Shown here piece by piece: positions 45,100 to 55,090 of a DNA stretch of 64,000 bases. Position 1 is the first letter of the stretch; every line of letters starts with the position of its first letter. The DNA lies in NCBI GenBank assembly GCA_025084515.1, contig JAJAGP010000081.1:806001-870000 (forward strand), given 5' to 3'. The notes under the pieces were generated by a model that was not told the origin of the DNA, made no database searches, and worked only from the letters and a program-made list of their open reading frames with translations. A program made the translations under genes and the position numbers. Source of the DNA: Ancistrus triradiatus (taxonomy: Eukaryota > Chordata > Actinopteri > Siluriformes > Loricariidae).

Positions 45100-45550
45100 A
45101 GCGGCAGGTGACCGAGCTGTTTGAAGAAGAGCCTTGCGGTAAATAGCTCCTCTCCTCTTTTCACCTCGGCGGTAATTATGTTGAAACAGCTGTCAACGGT
45201 GAGACGTTCCTCCAGACGAAGCGAGAGCGCGCCGAAGGAAATGATACCCGGTAATTGCAAACAGATTATTGATAAAGGGCAAAAGCAGGCCGGCGCTGTA
45301 ATTACACGCCTCCCGTGCGTTTGGGTTTTTGCTTTTTCCCTTTTGTTTCGCCGTGCTCGGTCGACGCGAGGAGGAACAGTAATCAGATTACCGCAGGCCA
45401 ACCGACTGCAGAACGTCATGGGGAAATTATGCAAATTCGAACGAAGACCACGCGCAGAAATTGGCGTTTATTTCAAACCAAGCCTGACCGTTCATGTTCC
45501 ACGCAAGTGACGACGTTTGAGATCAGAGCGACATCCGGTGATTAGGCTCG
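45100..45550. promoter_or_regulatory. candidate conserved non-coding element cluster
   Basis: Non-repetitive: cctcggcggtaattatgttg, acagctgtcaacggtgagac (E-box), ggtaattgcaaacagattat, tgataaagggcaaaagcagg, cgctgtaattacacgcctcc, gtaatcagattaccgcagg, and a canonical octamer ATGCAAAT at 45429-45436. Frames are open on both strands (up to 129 codons) without domains, which suits GC-rich non-coding DNA. It is the block most like a developmental enhancer here; conservation is not shown. Confidence 0.4.
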
Positions 45551-46359
45551 CTACGTTTCTTTTAACGAGGACCCAAAAAGAGAGAAGGTGCTGAAGCGGT
45601 GTCGGGTTCACCTGGTGAAGGAGCTCCCAGACGCACCTTGGGAGACAGAGGCTCTTCATTTATGCACGAGCACAGCCCCTCTCTCCTTCCCTCTCACTTG
45701 CTTATCCTTACTTCTTCACACACCTGACAATTTTTTTTTTAAATATCCGACACGACGAAGAAGTCGAAAGCATCCGGCAGACTGTAATCCATTTAGAGCG
45801 ACTTAGCACCCAACCGGGTGGGAGGAGAACAAGCCGGCGCTCGGGTTTGAGGGGCCGTCAGAACAAAGCCTCTCAAAGTGATCGAGGAGTAACTGGAGAC
45901 CAGCTCCCGAACAAGATGTCACGACAGCATACCGCCCCCGTGTCACTGCTCTGCTCACGAAGGCCCTGCATTTGGGTGGGGGCTGAATAAAGACGCATGG
46001 ATCCAATACTGAGCTATGACAACACGGAACGGGTCGTTCCCGCGCTCGCTCACAGAGGCTCTGATGGGGTCGTGTTATCCAGAGGGACTTCGGATAACAC
46101 GACCTCCATACAACCATCACTGGATGCTGCTTCTCTTCTCTCTTCTCTGGGCTGAATGAGCCTGCATGGAGGAACACGCGACACCCCCACAATTATTCTG
46201 TTAGTAAGGGTGCTCTTGCAAAGGCATGGAGCTGAGCCTCCCTCGGTCATACTGTCCTTCCACAGACTTCAATTCGTCCAATAGCTAAGGACCAACCTCA
46301 CTGTTTAGTAAAACAGAATCTGTGCTCCGATACTTAAACAAAGTCGAGATTTATATATA
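45551..46359. other. non-coding DNA, no gene seen
   Basis: No repeat or gene recognised. A poly-T of 11 lies near 45730. Confidence 0.4.
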
Positions 46360-47848
46360 CAGTGGGGCAAAAAAGTATTTAGTCAGCCACTGATTGTGCA
46401 AGTTCTCCTATGAGAGAGGTCTGTACATAGGTACACTTCAACTATGAGAGACAAAATGAGAAAAAAAATCCAGGAAATCACATTGTAGGATGGTGGAAAA
46501 TAAGTATCTGGTCAATAACAAAAGTTCAACTCAATACTTTGTAACATAACCTTTGTTGGCAATGACAGAGGTCAAACGTTTCCTGTAAGTCTTCACCAGG
46601 TTGGCACACACTGTAGCTGGTATTTTGGCCCATTCCTCCATGCAGATCTCATCTACAGCAGTGATGTTTTGGGGCAACACGGACTTTCAACTCCATCCAC
46701 AAATTTTCTATGGGGTTGAGGTCTGGAGACTGGCTAGGCCACTGCAGGACCTTGAAATGCTTTTTATGGAGCCACTCCTTCGTTGCCCGAGCGGTGTTGT
46801 TTGGGGATCCTTGTTCATGCTGGAAGACCCAGCCACGTTCCATCTTCAATGCTCTCACTGATGGAAAGAGGTTTTTGGCTTAAAATCTCACGATACATGG
46901 CCCCGTTCATTCTTATCTTAACACGGATCAATCGTCCTGTCCCCTCTGCAGAAAAACAGCCCCAAAGCATGATGTTTCCACCCCCATGCTTCACAGTAGG
47001 TATGGTGCAACTCAACATTCTTCTTTCTCCAAAACACGACCGAGTTGAGTCTTACCCAAAAAGCTCTATGTTGGTTTCATCTGACCACATGATATTCTCC
47101 CAATCCTCTTCTGGATCATCCATATGCTCTCTGGCAAACTTCAGGATCTGAGTCCCTCTCGGCGTAGTGTGTTACTGATGGTAAACCTTTGTTACTTTGG
47201 TCCCAGCTCTCTGCAGGTCATTCATCAAGTCCCTCCGTGTAGTTCTGGGATTTTGCTCACCATTCTCATGATCATTTTGACCCATGGGATAAGATCTTGC
47301 ATGGGGGCCCCAGATCGAGGAAGATTATCAATGGTCTTGTATGTCTTCATTTTCTTACAATTGCTCCCACAGTGATTTCTTCACACCAACCTGCTTGCCT
47401 ATTGTAGATTTACTCTTCCCAGCCTGGTGCAAATCTACAATTTTCTTCCTGGTGTCCTTCAACAACTCTTTGGTCTTGGCCATGGATGAGTTTATAGTCT
47501 GACTGTTTGAGGCTGTGGACAGGTGTCTTTTATACAGATAACGAGGTCAAACAGGTGCCATTAATACAGGGAACGAGTGGAGGACAGAAGACCTTCTTAA
47601 AGAAGAAGTTACAGGTCTGTGAGAGCCAGAAATCTTGCTTGTTTGTGGGTGACCAAATACTTATTTTACACCATGATTTACAATTAAATTCTTTAAAAAT
47701 CCTACAATGTGATTTCCTGGATTTTTTTTTCTCATTTTGTCTCTCATAGTTGAAGTGTACCTATGATAAAAATTACAGACCTCTCTCATCTTTCTAAGTA
47801 GGAGAACCTGCACAATCAGTGGCTGACTAAATTCTTTTTGCCCCACTG
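46360..47848 (-). mobile_element. Tc1-type element, copy B, nearly full length
   Basis: Left end CAGTGGGGCAAAAAAGTATT begins right after a TA (46358-46359); right end on the minus strand CAGTGGGGCAAAAAGAATTT ends just before a TA (47849-47850). This is the expected TA target duplication of Tc1/mariner. The inverted repeats extend roughly 200 bp and include caactatgagagacaaaatg on both sides, with a 25-30 bp deletion and other changes in the left one. Total 1489 bp, normal for Tc1 elements. Confidence 0.93.
46531..47483 (-). pseudogene. Tc1-type transposase pseudogene, copy B
   Basis: Minus-strand reading from the ATG at 47483 (product begins MAKTKELLKDT-like, a transposase that binds its own terminal repeats and cuts and pastes the element). 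Blocks in order: helix-turn-helix region, degraded NPRTTRRDLMNDLQRAGTKV, REHMDDPEEDWENIMWSDET with the first catalytic Asp, TIPTVKHGGGNIMLWGCFSA, RMNGAMYREILSQ, then WVFQHEQGSPNNTARAT where the normal second-Asp block is disrupted, and PSQSPDLNPIENLWMELKV with the catalytic Glu. It stops at 46531-46533 after a VTKY end. Several frameshifts break it, and the second catalytic Asp block is altered, so it is inactive. It retains the Glu block that copy A has lost. Confidence 0.9.
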
Positions 47849-48324
47849 TATATGACTACATCTAGCCCAGAAAACAAACCCTGATAGCAAAACCCTCCCT
47901 CACTGGATGGAAACACCAAGTGCAGGCAGGTGTGCGCCTCAAAAGGTTACCGCGGCGCTCGGGTCCGGTCCTGCTCCCGAAATGCTAGTCGCACCTCTCT
48001 GGAGGACATTTAAATTCCAACTTCATCACCGGTGAGATGCGGCTTGAGAAGCTGCGGCCGGAGCCGAATGAAATAACAATAACAACGGCGACGGCGCTGG
48101 TTATGGGAAAATAATGAATTCCGGCGCTAATGGTCCCTCGGGAGCTTTCGGTGCGATCGGCGGGCGCGCGTTCCACCCACGGCCGCGAAACTTTCTTCTT
48201 CCTCTGCGCGTTTGAAAGACTTCGCATCTGAAAAGACATCGAGTCATCAGCAAAGGAGACAGCCGTGTGTTTATGAACTGCCTGCTTTTAGTCTTCGGGA
48301 ACTCATTGTGCCCCCATCTTTATC
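47849..48324. promoter_or_regulatory. candidate conserved non-coding element (47950-48250)
   Basis: Non-repetitive sequence with aggacatttaaattccaact, gccgaatgaaataacaataa, gttatgggaaaataatgaat and tccggcgctaatggtccctc. GC-rich but with AT cores. No gene seen. Inference only. Confidence 0.3.
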
Positions 48325-48329
48325 TCACA

Positions 48330-48412
<83 letters not shown>
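48325..48412. repeat. (CA)n microsatellite
   Basis: About 40 CA units with two TA interruptions, seen directly. A second short CA run lies at 48531-48562. Confidence 0.95.
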
Positions 48413-48415
<3 letters not shown>

Positions 48416-48939
48416 TCCCTGAAGGTTTGCTTTAACTGCTTGTCGTTATACACTACTGTGCCTACTCCTACATTTAAAGACATTTGCACACCAAAGCAAA
48501 GCAAGATTTCTTGTGAACAAATATTGAAATACACACACACACAGACACACATACACACACTCCGGTAACATGGCGGTCTAATACGCCAGCCCACCACCAT
48601 GGAGACCAAGCCCAGGTTGTCCCCCTGTCATCACATACAAGAACAATTGGCAGCATCTGAGGGAGTACGGGCAGGTCAGGCGACCATCCAGGGCGCACTT
48701 AGGGGTGTGTCTCAGATGTTTAACCTCTACCATGTATACAGCTAAGTAGGTATTTTTGTTTCTGACACATTCTCAGTCAGACATCATCTGGTTTCCATAA
48801 GATTTACACTCGCACCCGCTCACACACACACTCGTACATTTGTTCGGAGTTCTGTTGGGATGTGTTAATGCTCCACCACCATTTCCTGCAGCTCGAGCGA
48901 CTTAAGGGACCACGCATTCGCGCTCAGCCAGCAGCTTCA
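48413..48939. other. non-coding DNA, no gene seen
   Basis: Apart from the short CA run nothing is recognised. Confidence 0.4.
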
Positions 48940-49275
48940 CTAGATACATGACAACAGCGTGTAGGAGTTGACAGGAAGCCATGCGTCTTTATCCAAACAG
49001 CAGCGCGGCCGCACCGTTCGCCGAGTCCCTCGCGTTTTTCGGGCTCCCGCGTGGAACTTGCCACATAAAATGCGTAAAAGCCTAGCAGATTTATCAGCAG
49101 CCGTTCACTTTATACGCTGTAATATATCACATTTGATGGGCTGGATGGCGTTTCAGCGGGACCTCGTCCTCATTTTTTCGCCACACGTGTGTACATTGGG
49201 GAAGAGCTTTAAGGGGATAGATGGGATTTTGCAGAAACCTCTTAAGTTTAACTTTGGTCATTTTGGTGGTTGAAA
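48940..49275. promoter_or_regulatory. candidate conserved non-coding element
   Basis: Non-repetitive: gccacataaaatgcgtaaaa, gcagatttatcagcagccgt, cgctgtaatatatcacattt. A plus-strand frame of 101 codons (48968-49273) crosses it, arginine/serine-rich and without a domain. Inference only. Confidence 0.25.
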
Positions 49276-50619
49276 ACAGTCTTCCTTAAGCTTAGTAAAG
49301 GACCCAGGGCTACAGATACAAAAGTGTGACAAGTTAATCACACCATGGCATTTTTTTCATTTCCAATATGTAGATCTATCCAGTGCTTAATCTGGGCCCG
49401 ATCCAGCCCAAACAAGATCCCTCTCATATTTGAATATTTATGTGGAAGCTCGACAAGGTTTGGAAATGGTGAAAAACAACTGACTTTGTGGAGGAATTTG
49501 AATAGTTAGACATCACGTAAGTAAGTCTTATTTTCATTGATACATTTTTTAAAACTTAATTAGAAGGCAGTTCAAATCCGGATTTGTTCAAAGTCGGAAC
49601 CAACTCAATTCAGACGCACCCTGAGGCCGGGTTACAGCTTTACTGATGTTCAAAGTCTGAATATTTGTTCGAATTGGCGCAAAAACAAAACCCCTTAAAT
49701 ACCTTCTTCATTTGAATTGGTCAAATAAAGAAGTTATTCCAATAACTATTGAGTAAAAAATGATTAAAACACTTATATTAACCTACAGTTGTTCAAAATC
49801 ATTACACTTATTTTGTAAGTACTGAATATCTCATTTAATGTATTGAATCATGTACTGAAAATGAAAAACAAAATGGTTGTCGTCGCAATCACACTACATT
49901 TCCCAGCTATCATCACTCCCTACATCATGTACTCCTGATTTCCTCATATAGCATGGGAGAGTGTCATCATTTTGCCCCGGGGAAAAATGGAAATTCAAAA
50001 TTCAGACTATGGTTTGTGCTCAATGTGTACTTATGTGTATTATCCTAAACTGGAGACTACCTGTATAACAAAGTAGATTTTTGATGAGGAATCACATTCC
50101 ATGCTACATCAGGGATTTGTCTTCTAACCATCGTTTACAAGCTCGAAAGCCACTCAGAGGCGAGGATCCCGGTGAGAATCCAGTCACAATCTACCATCAT
50201 CCATCCACCCAATTAAAAAAAACAAAACAAAAAACAGCACCACGACCAAAGAGGGCGGAGTGCTCCTTCGTGCGCGTTTACCGGCCTTTGATGTTTGGTT
50301 ATTTTTGGTAATGAACTACACGAGCACTTCCCTCCCCTTATATCTTGGCTCACCTAAGCCTCCCTCTCTCTAATCCATCCCCCCCACCCTTTTCCCCGAG
50401 ATCATGAGCGAACAGAGACGTCGTCGCTGTGAAGCTGCCTCAAGCCTGCATCAGAAAATACGCCCGGAGCAGCGCTACGGCAGCTTGGCATCAGCAGTGT
50501 GGATAAACTCTCAAAATAAACACACAGTGGGAGTTCGAGACTGTTTACCAGAAACAAATCTAAGGATTTAAGGATTGGAGGGAAAAAAACACAAAAACAC
50601 AGCCTAATAAATGACACTA
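49276..50619. other. non-coding DNA, no gene seen
   Basis: Mostly AT-rich. No recognisable repeat or gene; a C-rich run lies near 50380. Confidence 0.4.
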
Positions 50620-51500
50620 AATAACCATCGCATTGACTCAGAACCTGGATTCATCCAGAGGTGCTTTATTTTTGGCCCCTTTTGTCCTCCAGTAGCTGGG
50701 CAGCAAGGTGTGCAAAAGCCGGGACTGTTGGTGTGGAGGAAGAAGCGAACTGATACCCACATGCCAACTGTTGGCTCTTGGTTAATACCCCTCCTCCTTC
50801 CCAGCTGTCCCTTGTCCTGCTGAGGGAATGAAAGCCTGGGTATGCTGGGGGGTAGGACGCTGCCCCACCACGCCACAAGAGCTGCTCTGCCATTCAGCCC
50901 CGGCCGATGGCAAGTCATCTGTCTTTCAGAATTGGGAACACTCCCTGCCAGTCTGTCTTTTTTTCCCCTTCCCCTACATCCTCTCCTATTTTCCTTTATC
51001 TCCTCCTGAGCGGTTGGTCGGGCCCCTGCTTCAGTCTGGTCTGGTCTGGTCTGGTCACACACCTCCCTCCTTCTCGCCCGCCCCCACACACACCAAGTTG
51101 AAAGCATTCTTATCGCTGCCTTCTCATCAGGGTTTATTTAATAACTATCACAATAAAGTCAACAACAGGCCTCGGGCTCGCAGGCCCCATTGGGCCTCCC
51201 TCCCTCGCTGGCTTGATGAATTGCGCCCATCAGGCAGGCCAGCTGCCCCGGAGGTTCTCAGTCTACCCCTGCAGCGGCCCAGGCATTGACTGGAGGAAGC
51301 AGACTGAAAGGGAGGGAAGGGAGGGGCGAGCATTTGCGACGGCATGCCAGAGCACACACTGGGCTGATGGAGTTCGGGTAGCATTGGCACCGAGGAAACC
51401 CAGAACAGGAGCCAAGCTGAGAGTGGAGACCATGTGGACGAATTTGTGACCCACCGAGGTCCGTCAGCTCACGGTCCGGTGGTGGTACAGACGCCTGGTC
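50620..51500. promoter_or_regulatory. candidate conserved non-coding element cluster
   Basis: GC-balanced, non-repetitive block with tttatttttggccccttttg, a pyrimidine-rich stretch at 50955-51005, a (TCTGG)n run at 51034-51056, aataactatcacaataaagt, and a GC-rich palindromic part (caggccccattgggcctccc). Frames of up to 167 codons are open on both strands at once, with no domains, so a coding reading is not supported. Inference only. Confidence 0.3.
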
Positions 51501-51539
51501 GTTGAGACTGGGGTCTTTTTTTTGTTTCAATAATTATAT

Positions 51540-52850
51540 CTATGGGGTATCTGTGGAAAGAGTTCTTAGACATGAACAAAGGCCGAATAAAACTCGCAAA
51601 GTTCATAAGAATGTTCTTAAATGCAATTCTTATTATCTTAAGAAAATCTGAATTGTTTTCTCAATTTTTCTAACTTTTAGCAAACAAAAAATAGAGGTGA
51701 AGGTGAAACAAACAGCCAATGGGGAAAACAAATAATATTGGCCTTATTTCCAATAACTAAACTGTTTAAAGTCTGGTCAATTTCGACGCTTACGTTGTCG
51801 ACTCTTACAGCCAAGACAAGTGTGAGTCTTTCATAAGGTTAAGAAAACCTTTAAGAATAGAATGTTGCCAAAAATACCACTTGTTCTTAGAATTGTTCTT
51901 AAGAAAAGAGCTAAGAAAAATTATAAGTCTTAAGAAGTTAATTGAAGAATAACACATTTTCGTATTTTTTCTTAAGAATGAAGGTAACACAAAATTAAGA
52001 TTTTCTTTCTTAAGGCATTTCCAAAGGAGGAGGAGGCACGCCTCTCATCACCATAAGTCCAAATGATTATAACTTAAAGAGGTTGACTCATAGGGAATTT
52101 TGGACTTTCCCACAAAAGAATAAGCACAAGCTTTCTGCATTTGCTTGGGACCAGCATATCCATATTTTTTTTCCCCAAGTCAACAGTTTACAGCAAAATG
52201 AAGGAAAAACGTCAAACCAAGCGTTCAAAAAATTTAGTAAACAAGAAAGAGGTGATGGTGGAAGAAACAACCAACAGGAACTTTTTTCTTCAGAATGAAG
52301 TTAAGAAAAAAATCACATTTCCTTCCATGCATAAGAACGTTCTTAAATGCAATTCTTAAAAAAAAAACGCATGTTCTCTTGTTTTCTTAGATTATCTTAA
52401 GAAAATGGTAATTGTTTTCTTACATAGGCTACATTGCATTTTAGAGCTTACAATATAAGGTACGAGACACATTTTGAATTTGGACACAACATGGACGAAA
52501 AACTTCAAACCAAGCGTTCAAACAGTTTTAGTAAACAAGAAATAGCTAACAGGAGGGAAAAATAATATTGGCCTTATTTCCATTAAACTGTTCCATTAAA
52601 AGTTTGGTCAATTTCAAGGCTTACCCTGTGAACTCTTACAGCCTAAGATAATTGCGAGGCTTTCGTAAGGTTAAGAAAAACATTTAAGAACAGAATGTTT
52701 TCAAGAATACCACTTGCTCTTAAGAAAAGAGTTAAAAAGTCAGATCATTCTTAAGAAGTTATTTGAAGAAGAACAATTTTTGTAATGAAGTTAACACAAA
52801 TGTAAGAAGATATTCTTTCTTACGACACTTTGGTGAATCCGGTCCCAGGT
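51540..52850. mobile_element. TTCTTAAGAA-rich, PIF/Harbinger-like repeat in direct duplicate
   Basis: Two direct copies: A about 51600-52018 and B about 52330-52850. Shared blocks in order: gttcttaaatgcaattctta, atcttaagaaaa plus ttgttttct, a tttagtaaacaagaaa-like block, ataatattggccttatttcc, tggtcaatttc, aaggttaagaaaa, taccacttg-tctta, cttaagaagtta-ttgaag. Copy B ends gtgaatccggtcccagg. Such CCGGATTCAC ends with many CTTAAGAA words recall non-autonomous PIF/Harbinger elements of fish. The caaaccaagcgttcaaa-ttt-agtaaacaagaa block could be the start of a SANT/Myb-like frame, now broken. Superfamily tentative. Confidence 0.5.
52019..52270. repeat. segment repeated at 53549-53690
   Basis: ccaaaggaggaggaggcacg, ccaaatgattataacttaaa, gaggttgactcatagggaat and ttggactttcccacaaaaga here recur almost unchanged in the later segment, in the same orientation. 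It follows copy A directly and is absent after copy B. Confidence 0.85.
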
Positions 52851-53548
52851 CATTATTACTTTCTCTCCTTGAGATGAGAGGAGCCATGATCGCGCCACTC
52901 CCTCTACTGATGGACGCCATATAACCAGCCTCAAAGCAGCTTAAACTCATTTGGAGACATAAACCCAGATTTGACTCGGATGACTCTTTGATTATTTGAT
53001 AATTGCTAGCCAAAGAATAGGAACCGAGATTTATTAAGCCAGTAGGCATCTCAGAAACGATGCGATGCCTGATGGCTGACCTTGGTGCCAACCTAGACAC
53101 ACATTGAACTCTTTTACCAGTTCTGTTTTGGTGCTGTAGTGCCACGGTGTTCTCTGCGTGGGCACGCTCTACATTCACTACCATCAAATAACGATTACTC
53201 CGCACTTGGCAGAGCAAGATACCAAGACAACGGCGAGAAGAAAATAGAAGCTCAGATAGAGAAAAGGAGACGAAGGGCTGATTTAGAGGATCTCTCTCAC
53301 AGCCTTTTTTCCCCCGTGCTTCCCCTTTCTCTCCTGTCTTTTTTTCGGTCTCCATTTTAAAGATGATGAATGGCACTGCACTGGGTTGTTATTAATCAGC
53401 GCCATGTACGGGAGGGCTCCTGAAACAGTGTCCTGGTGTTTACTGAGAATTTTTGGGCCACGCCGTCCATATTTTACATATGACCAGTGGATCGTCTGAT
53501 GTAACCACATGCATGAGTCACACACAGATTAAGAAAACAATAAGGTAT
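52851..53548. other. non-coding DNA with a long minus-strand frame
   Basis: A minus-strand frame of 205 codons runs 52759-53376. Its C-terminal part lies in the repeat above, it is compositionally ordinary, and no domain is recognised. It may derive from the transposon or be chance. Confidence 0.35.
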
Positions 53549-53690
53549 TTCCAAAGGAGGAGGAGGAGGAGAAGGCACGCCTCCCGTCACCATAAATCCA
53601 AATGATTATAACTTAAAGAGGTTGAGTCGTAGGGAATTTTGGACTTTCCCACAAGAGAATAAGCACAGGCATTTTGCTTTAGCAAGGGAT
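53549..53690. repeat. second copy of the 52019-52150 segment
   Basis: Same order of words as 52019-52150, with an expanded gga run. The two segments lie about 1.5 kb apart in direct orientation. Confidence 0.85.
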
Positions 53691-53713
53691 CTCAATCAAC
53701 GATGTACCATTGC

Positions 53714-54103
53714 TACAGCACTGTGCAAAAGTCTTAGGCCACCATTAGATTAGATATTCCCATTGCTTTAGCAGTGGTGTAATGGCCATATATAAGTATT
53801 TCTCAGTCTTTTATTAGAATACAACCATTAAAATGGCTTCAGTGCCAAGTGTGACCTCCCATTACACTTGAGCTTCACCAGGTTCATCGGGATGCCCAGT
53901 TGGCCCGTCAACAGTCATTTTGGAAGGGTAGCACCCATGAAACGCGCTTTCAGAAAGGGAACACGGTGAAAAGGCCAAGCTATGCTAAACCTCGCAAAGA
54001 TTGGAATAAAGAGCATTATGGAGTTTTGGGTCCAATCATCATCTATACAGTTGCTAAAGCACCAAAATGCACAGTGGCCTGAGACTTTTGCACAGTACTG
54101 TAC
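53714..54103 (+). mobile_element. short Tc1/mariner-like relic, copy 8 (keeps transposase piece)
   Basis: Left end CAGCACTGTGCAAAAGTCTT then aggccaccattagatt; right end ggcctgagacttttgcacag then tactg. About 390 bp, with a plus-strand transposase fragment inside. Confidence 0.85.
53900..54050 (+). pseudogene. Tc1-type transposase fragment
   Basis: The product includes RQQSFWKGSTHETRFQKGNT then VKRPSYAKPRKDWNKEHYG, the pre-DDE linker seen also at 22.0 kb. The first catalytic Asp block is cut off by the right inverted repeat. Dead. Confidence 0.7.
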
Positions 54104-54254
54104 AAGCCAGCCTATATTTTCTCAAGATGAAACAGGTTGGTTGAAGCAAGCTGGAGGTTGGGGGGGATCTGGAGGAGGATCCCAGAGCGCTGGCATCATG
54201 AGACGCCAGCTGAGATCACAGACGCTGAATATTTCCCTCACTGGTCAGTTCATT
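54104..54254. other. short spacer
   Basis: G-rich around 54150-54185; nothing recognised. Confidence 0.3.
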
Positions 54255-55090
54255 TGGAGCTGATCAAAGCCGGCTTGCCCTTAAGGCACTAGGTGGTAAA
54301 CAGGTCAGATTATCAAAGCAGGCCTTTCCCCATGCCGAGTGACTTAAATATAAGACCGCCTCCGCAGGGAACGAGGCAAGCGCAACAGCTGGAGAGGGTT
54401 CAGCCCAGATCTTCTTTAAGACGGTGCCCTCACGCAGAGTTGGGAGTTTGGCTTTGGCAGGAGCTCCGTGTCCTCGCAGACATGGAAAAACACAACTCAA
54501 GTTGAAGTTTTCGTGGGGAAGATTCAGAGTGGAAGAAAATCTTCTCGCCCGCTGCCAGAGCGGCGTTGGACGAGCTGAATGGCAGCATTGTCGGACCGCT
54601 CATTCAGCCCATGTATATCACGCTTCCTAGAACAATAGCGTGACTAAGCCCATGAGCTCCCCAGAGTCAAGCGAGGCCCCCTCACACAGCAGGTAGACGT
54701 ATAATGGAGCGTAAAAAGGCTGCTTTTCGAGACAATGGGTCTGATCTCTGACACTGGGTGCTCAGGGCAACCGCAAAACCCCTCTCGATTGCCCAATGCA
54801 TCTCAGCTTATTCCCACTTCGACTTAACAACCAGGGGAGAAGGGAGGAGTGCGGTTCAGAAACCGTGGCTCGCTTTTTTGTTTCTTGTTTCCTCACTTTC
54901 AGACCGGGGCCTGTTCAATCATTTAAGGCAGCGCGTTCCAGAAGGCGACCACGCTTCTCATGTTCCCCAAGCAGGACAGAGTAAGTGGTTCAGCCAGAGG
55001 CAAAGAAGCCAGCAGGCCTGCAGGAGGTTAAGTAGTGGCTCTTGCTAATCGCTCTCTGCCCCCCCTTAGCCTGGACATTGTCAGTCTATT
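54255..55090. promoter_or_regulatory. candidate conserved non-coding element with two TCF/LEF-like sites
   Basis: ATCAAAG occurs at 54263-54269 (tgatcaaagccgg) and 54312-54318 (ttatcaaagcagg), 49 bp apart in the same orientation. Around them gacttaaatataagaccgcc and similar words give regulatory texture. No domain is seen in the overlapping open frames. Function inferred only. Confidence 0.3.

Noticed and set aside
7601..45436. Recurring octamer words (7601, 20085, 23848, 39788, 45429, also 14310 and 25244) as a shared regulatory code
   Set aside because: About two exact ATGCAAAT hits are expected by chance in 64 kb counting both strands, relaxed forms more, and some lie in transposon relics; the recurrence alone is weak.
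45072..45510. Frames of 120-129 codons on both strands
   Set aside because: Simultaneous openness on both strands fits low stop density in GC-rich non-coding DNA; no domain.
48325..48412. His/Thr and Cys/Val repeat proteins
   Set aside because: Translations of a CA microsatellite.
50604..51107. 167-codon minus-strand frame
   Set aside because: Three or more other frames are open in the same interval and no domain is visible.
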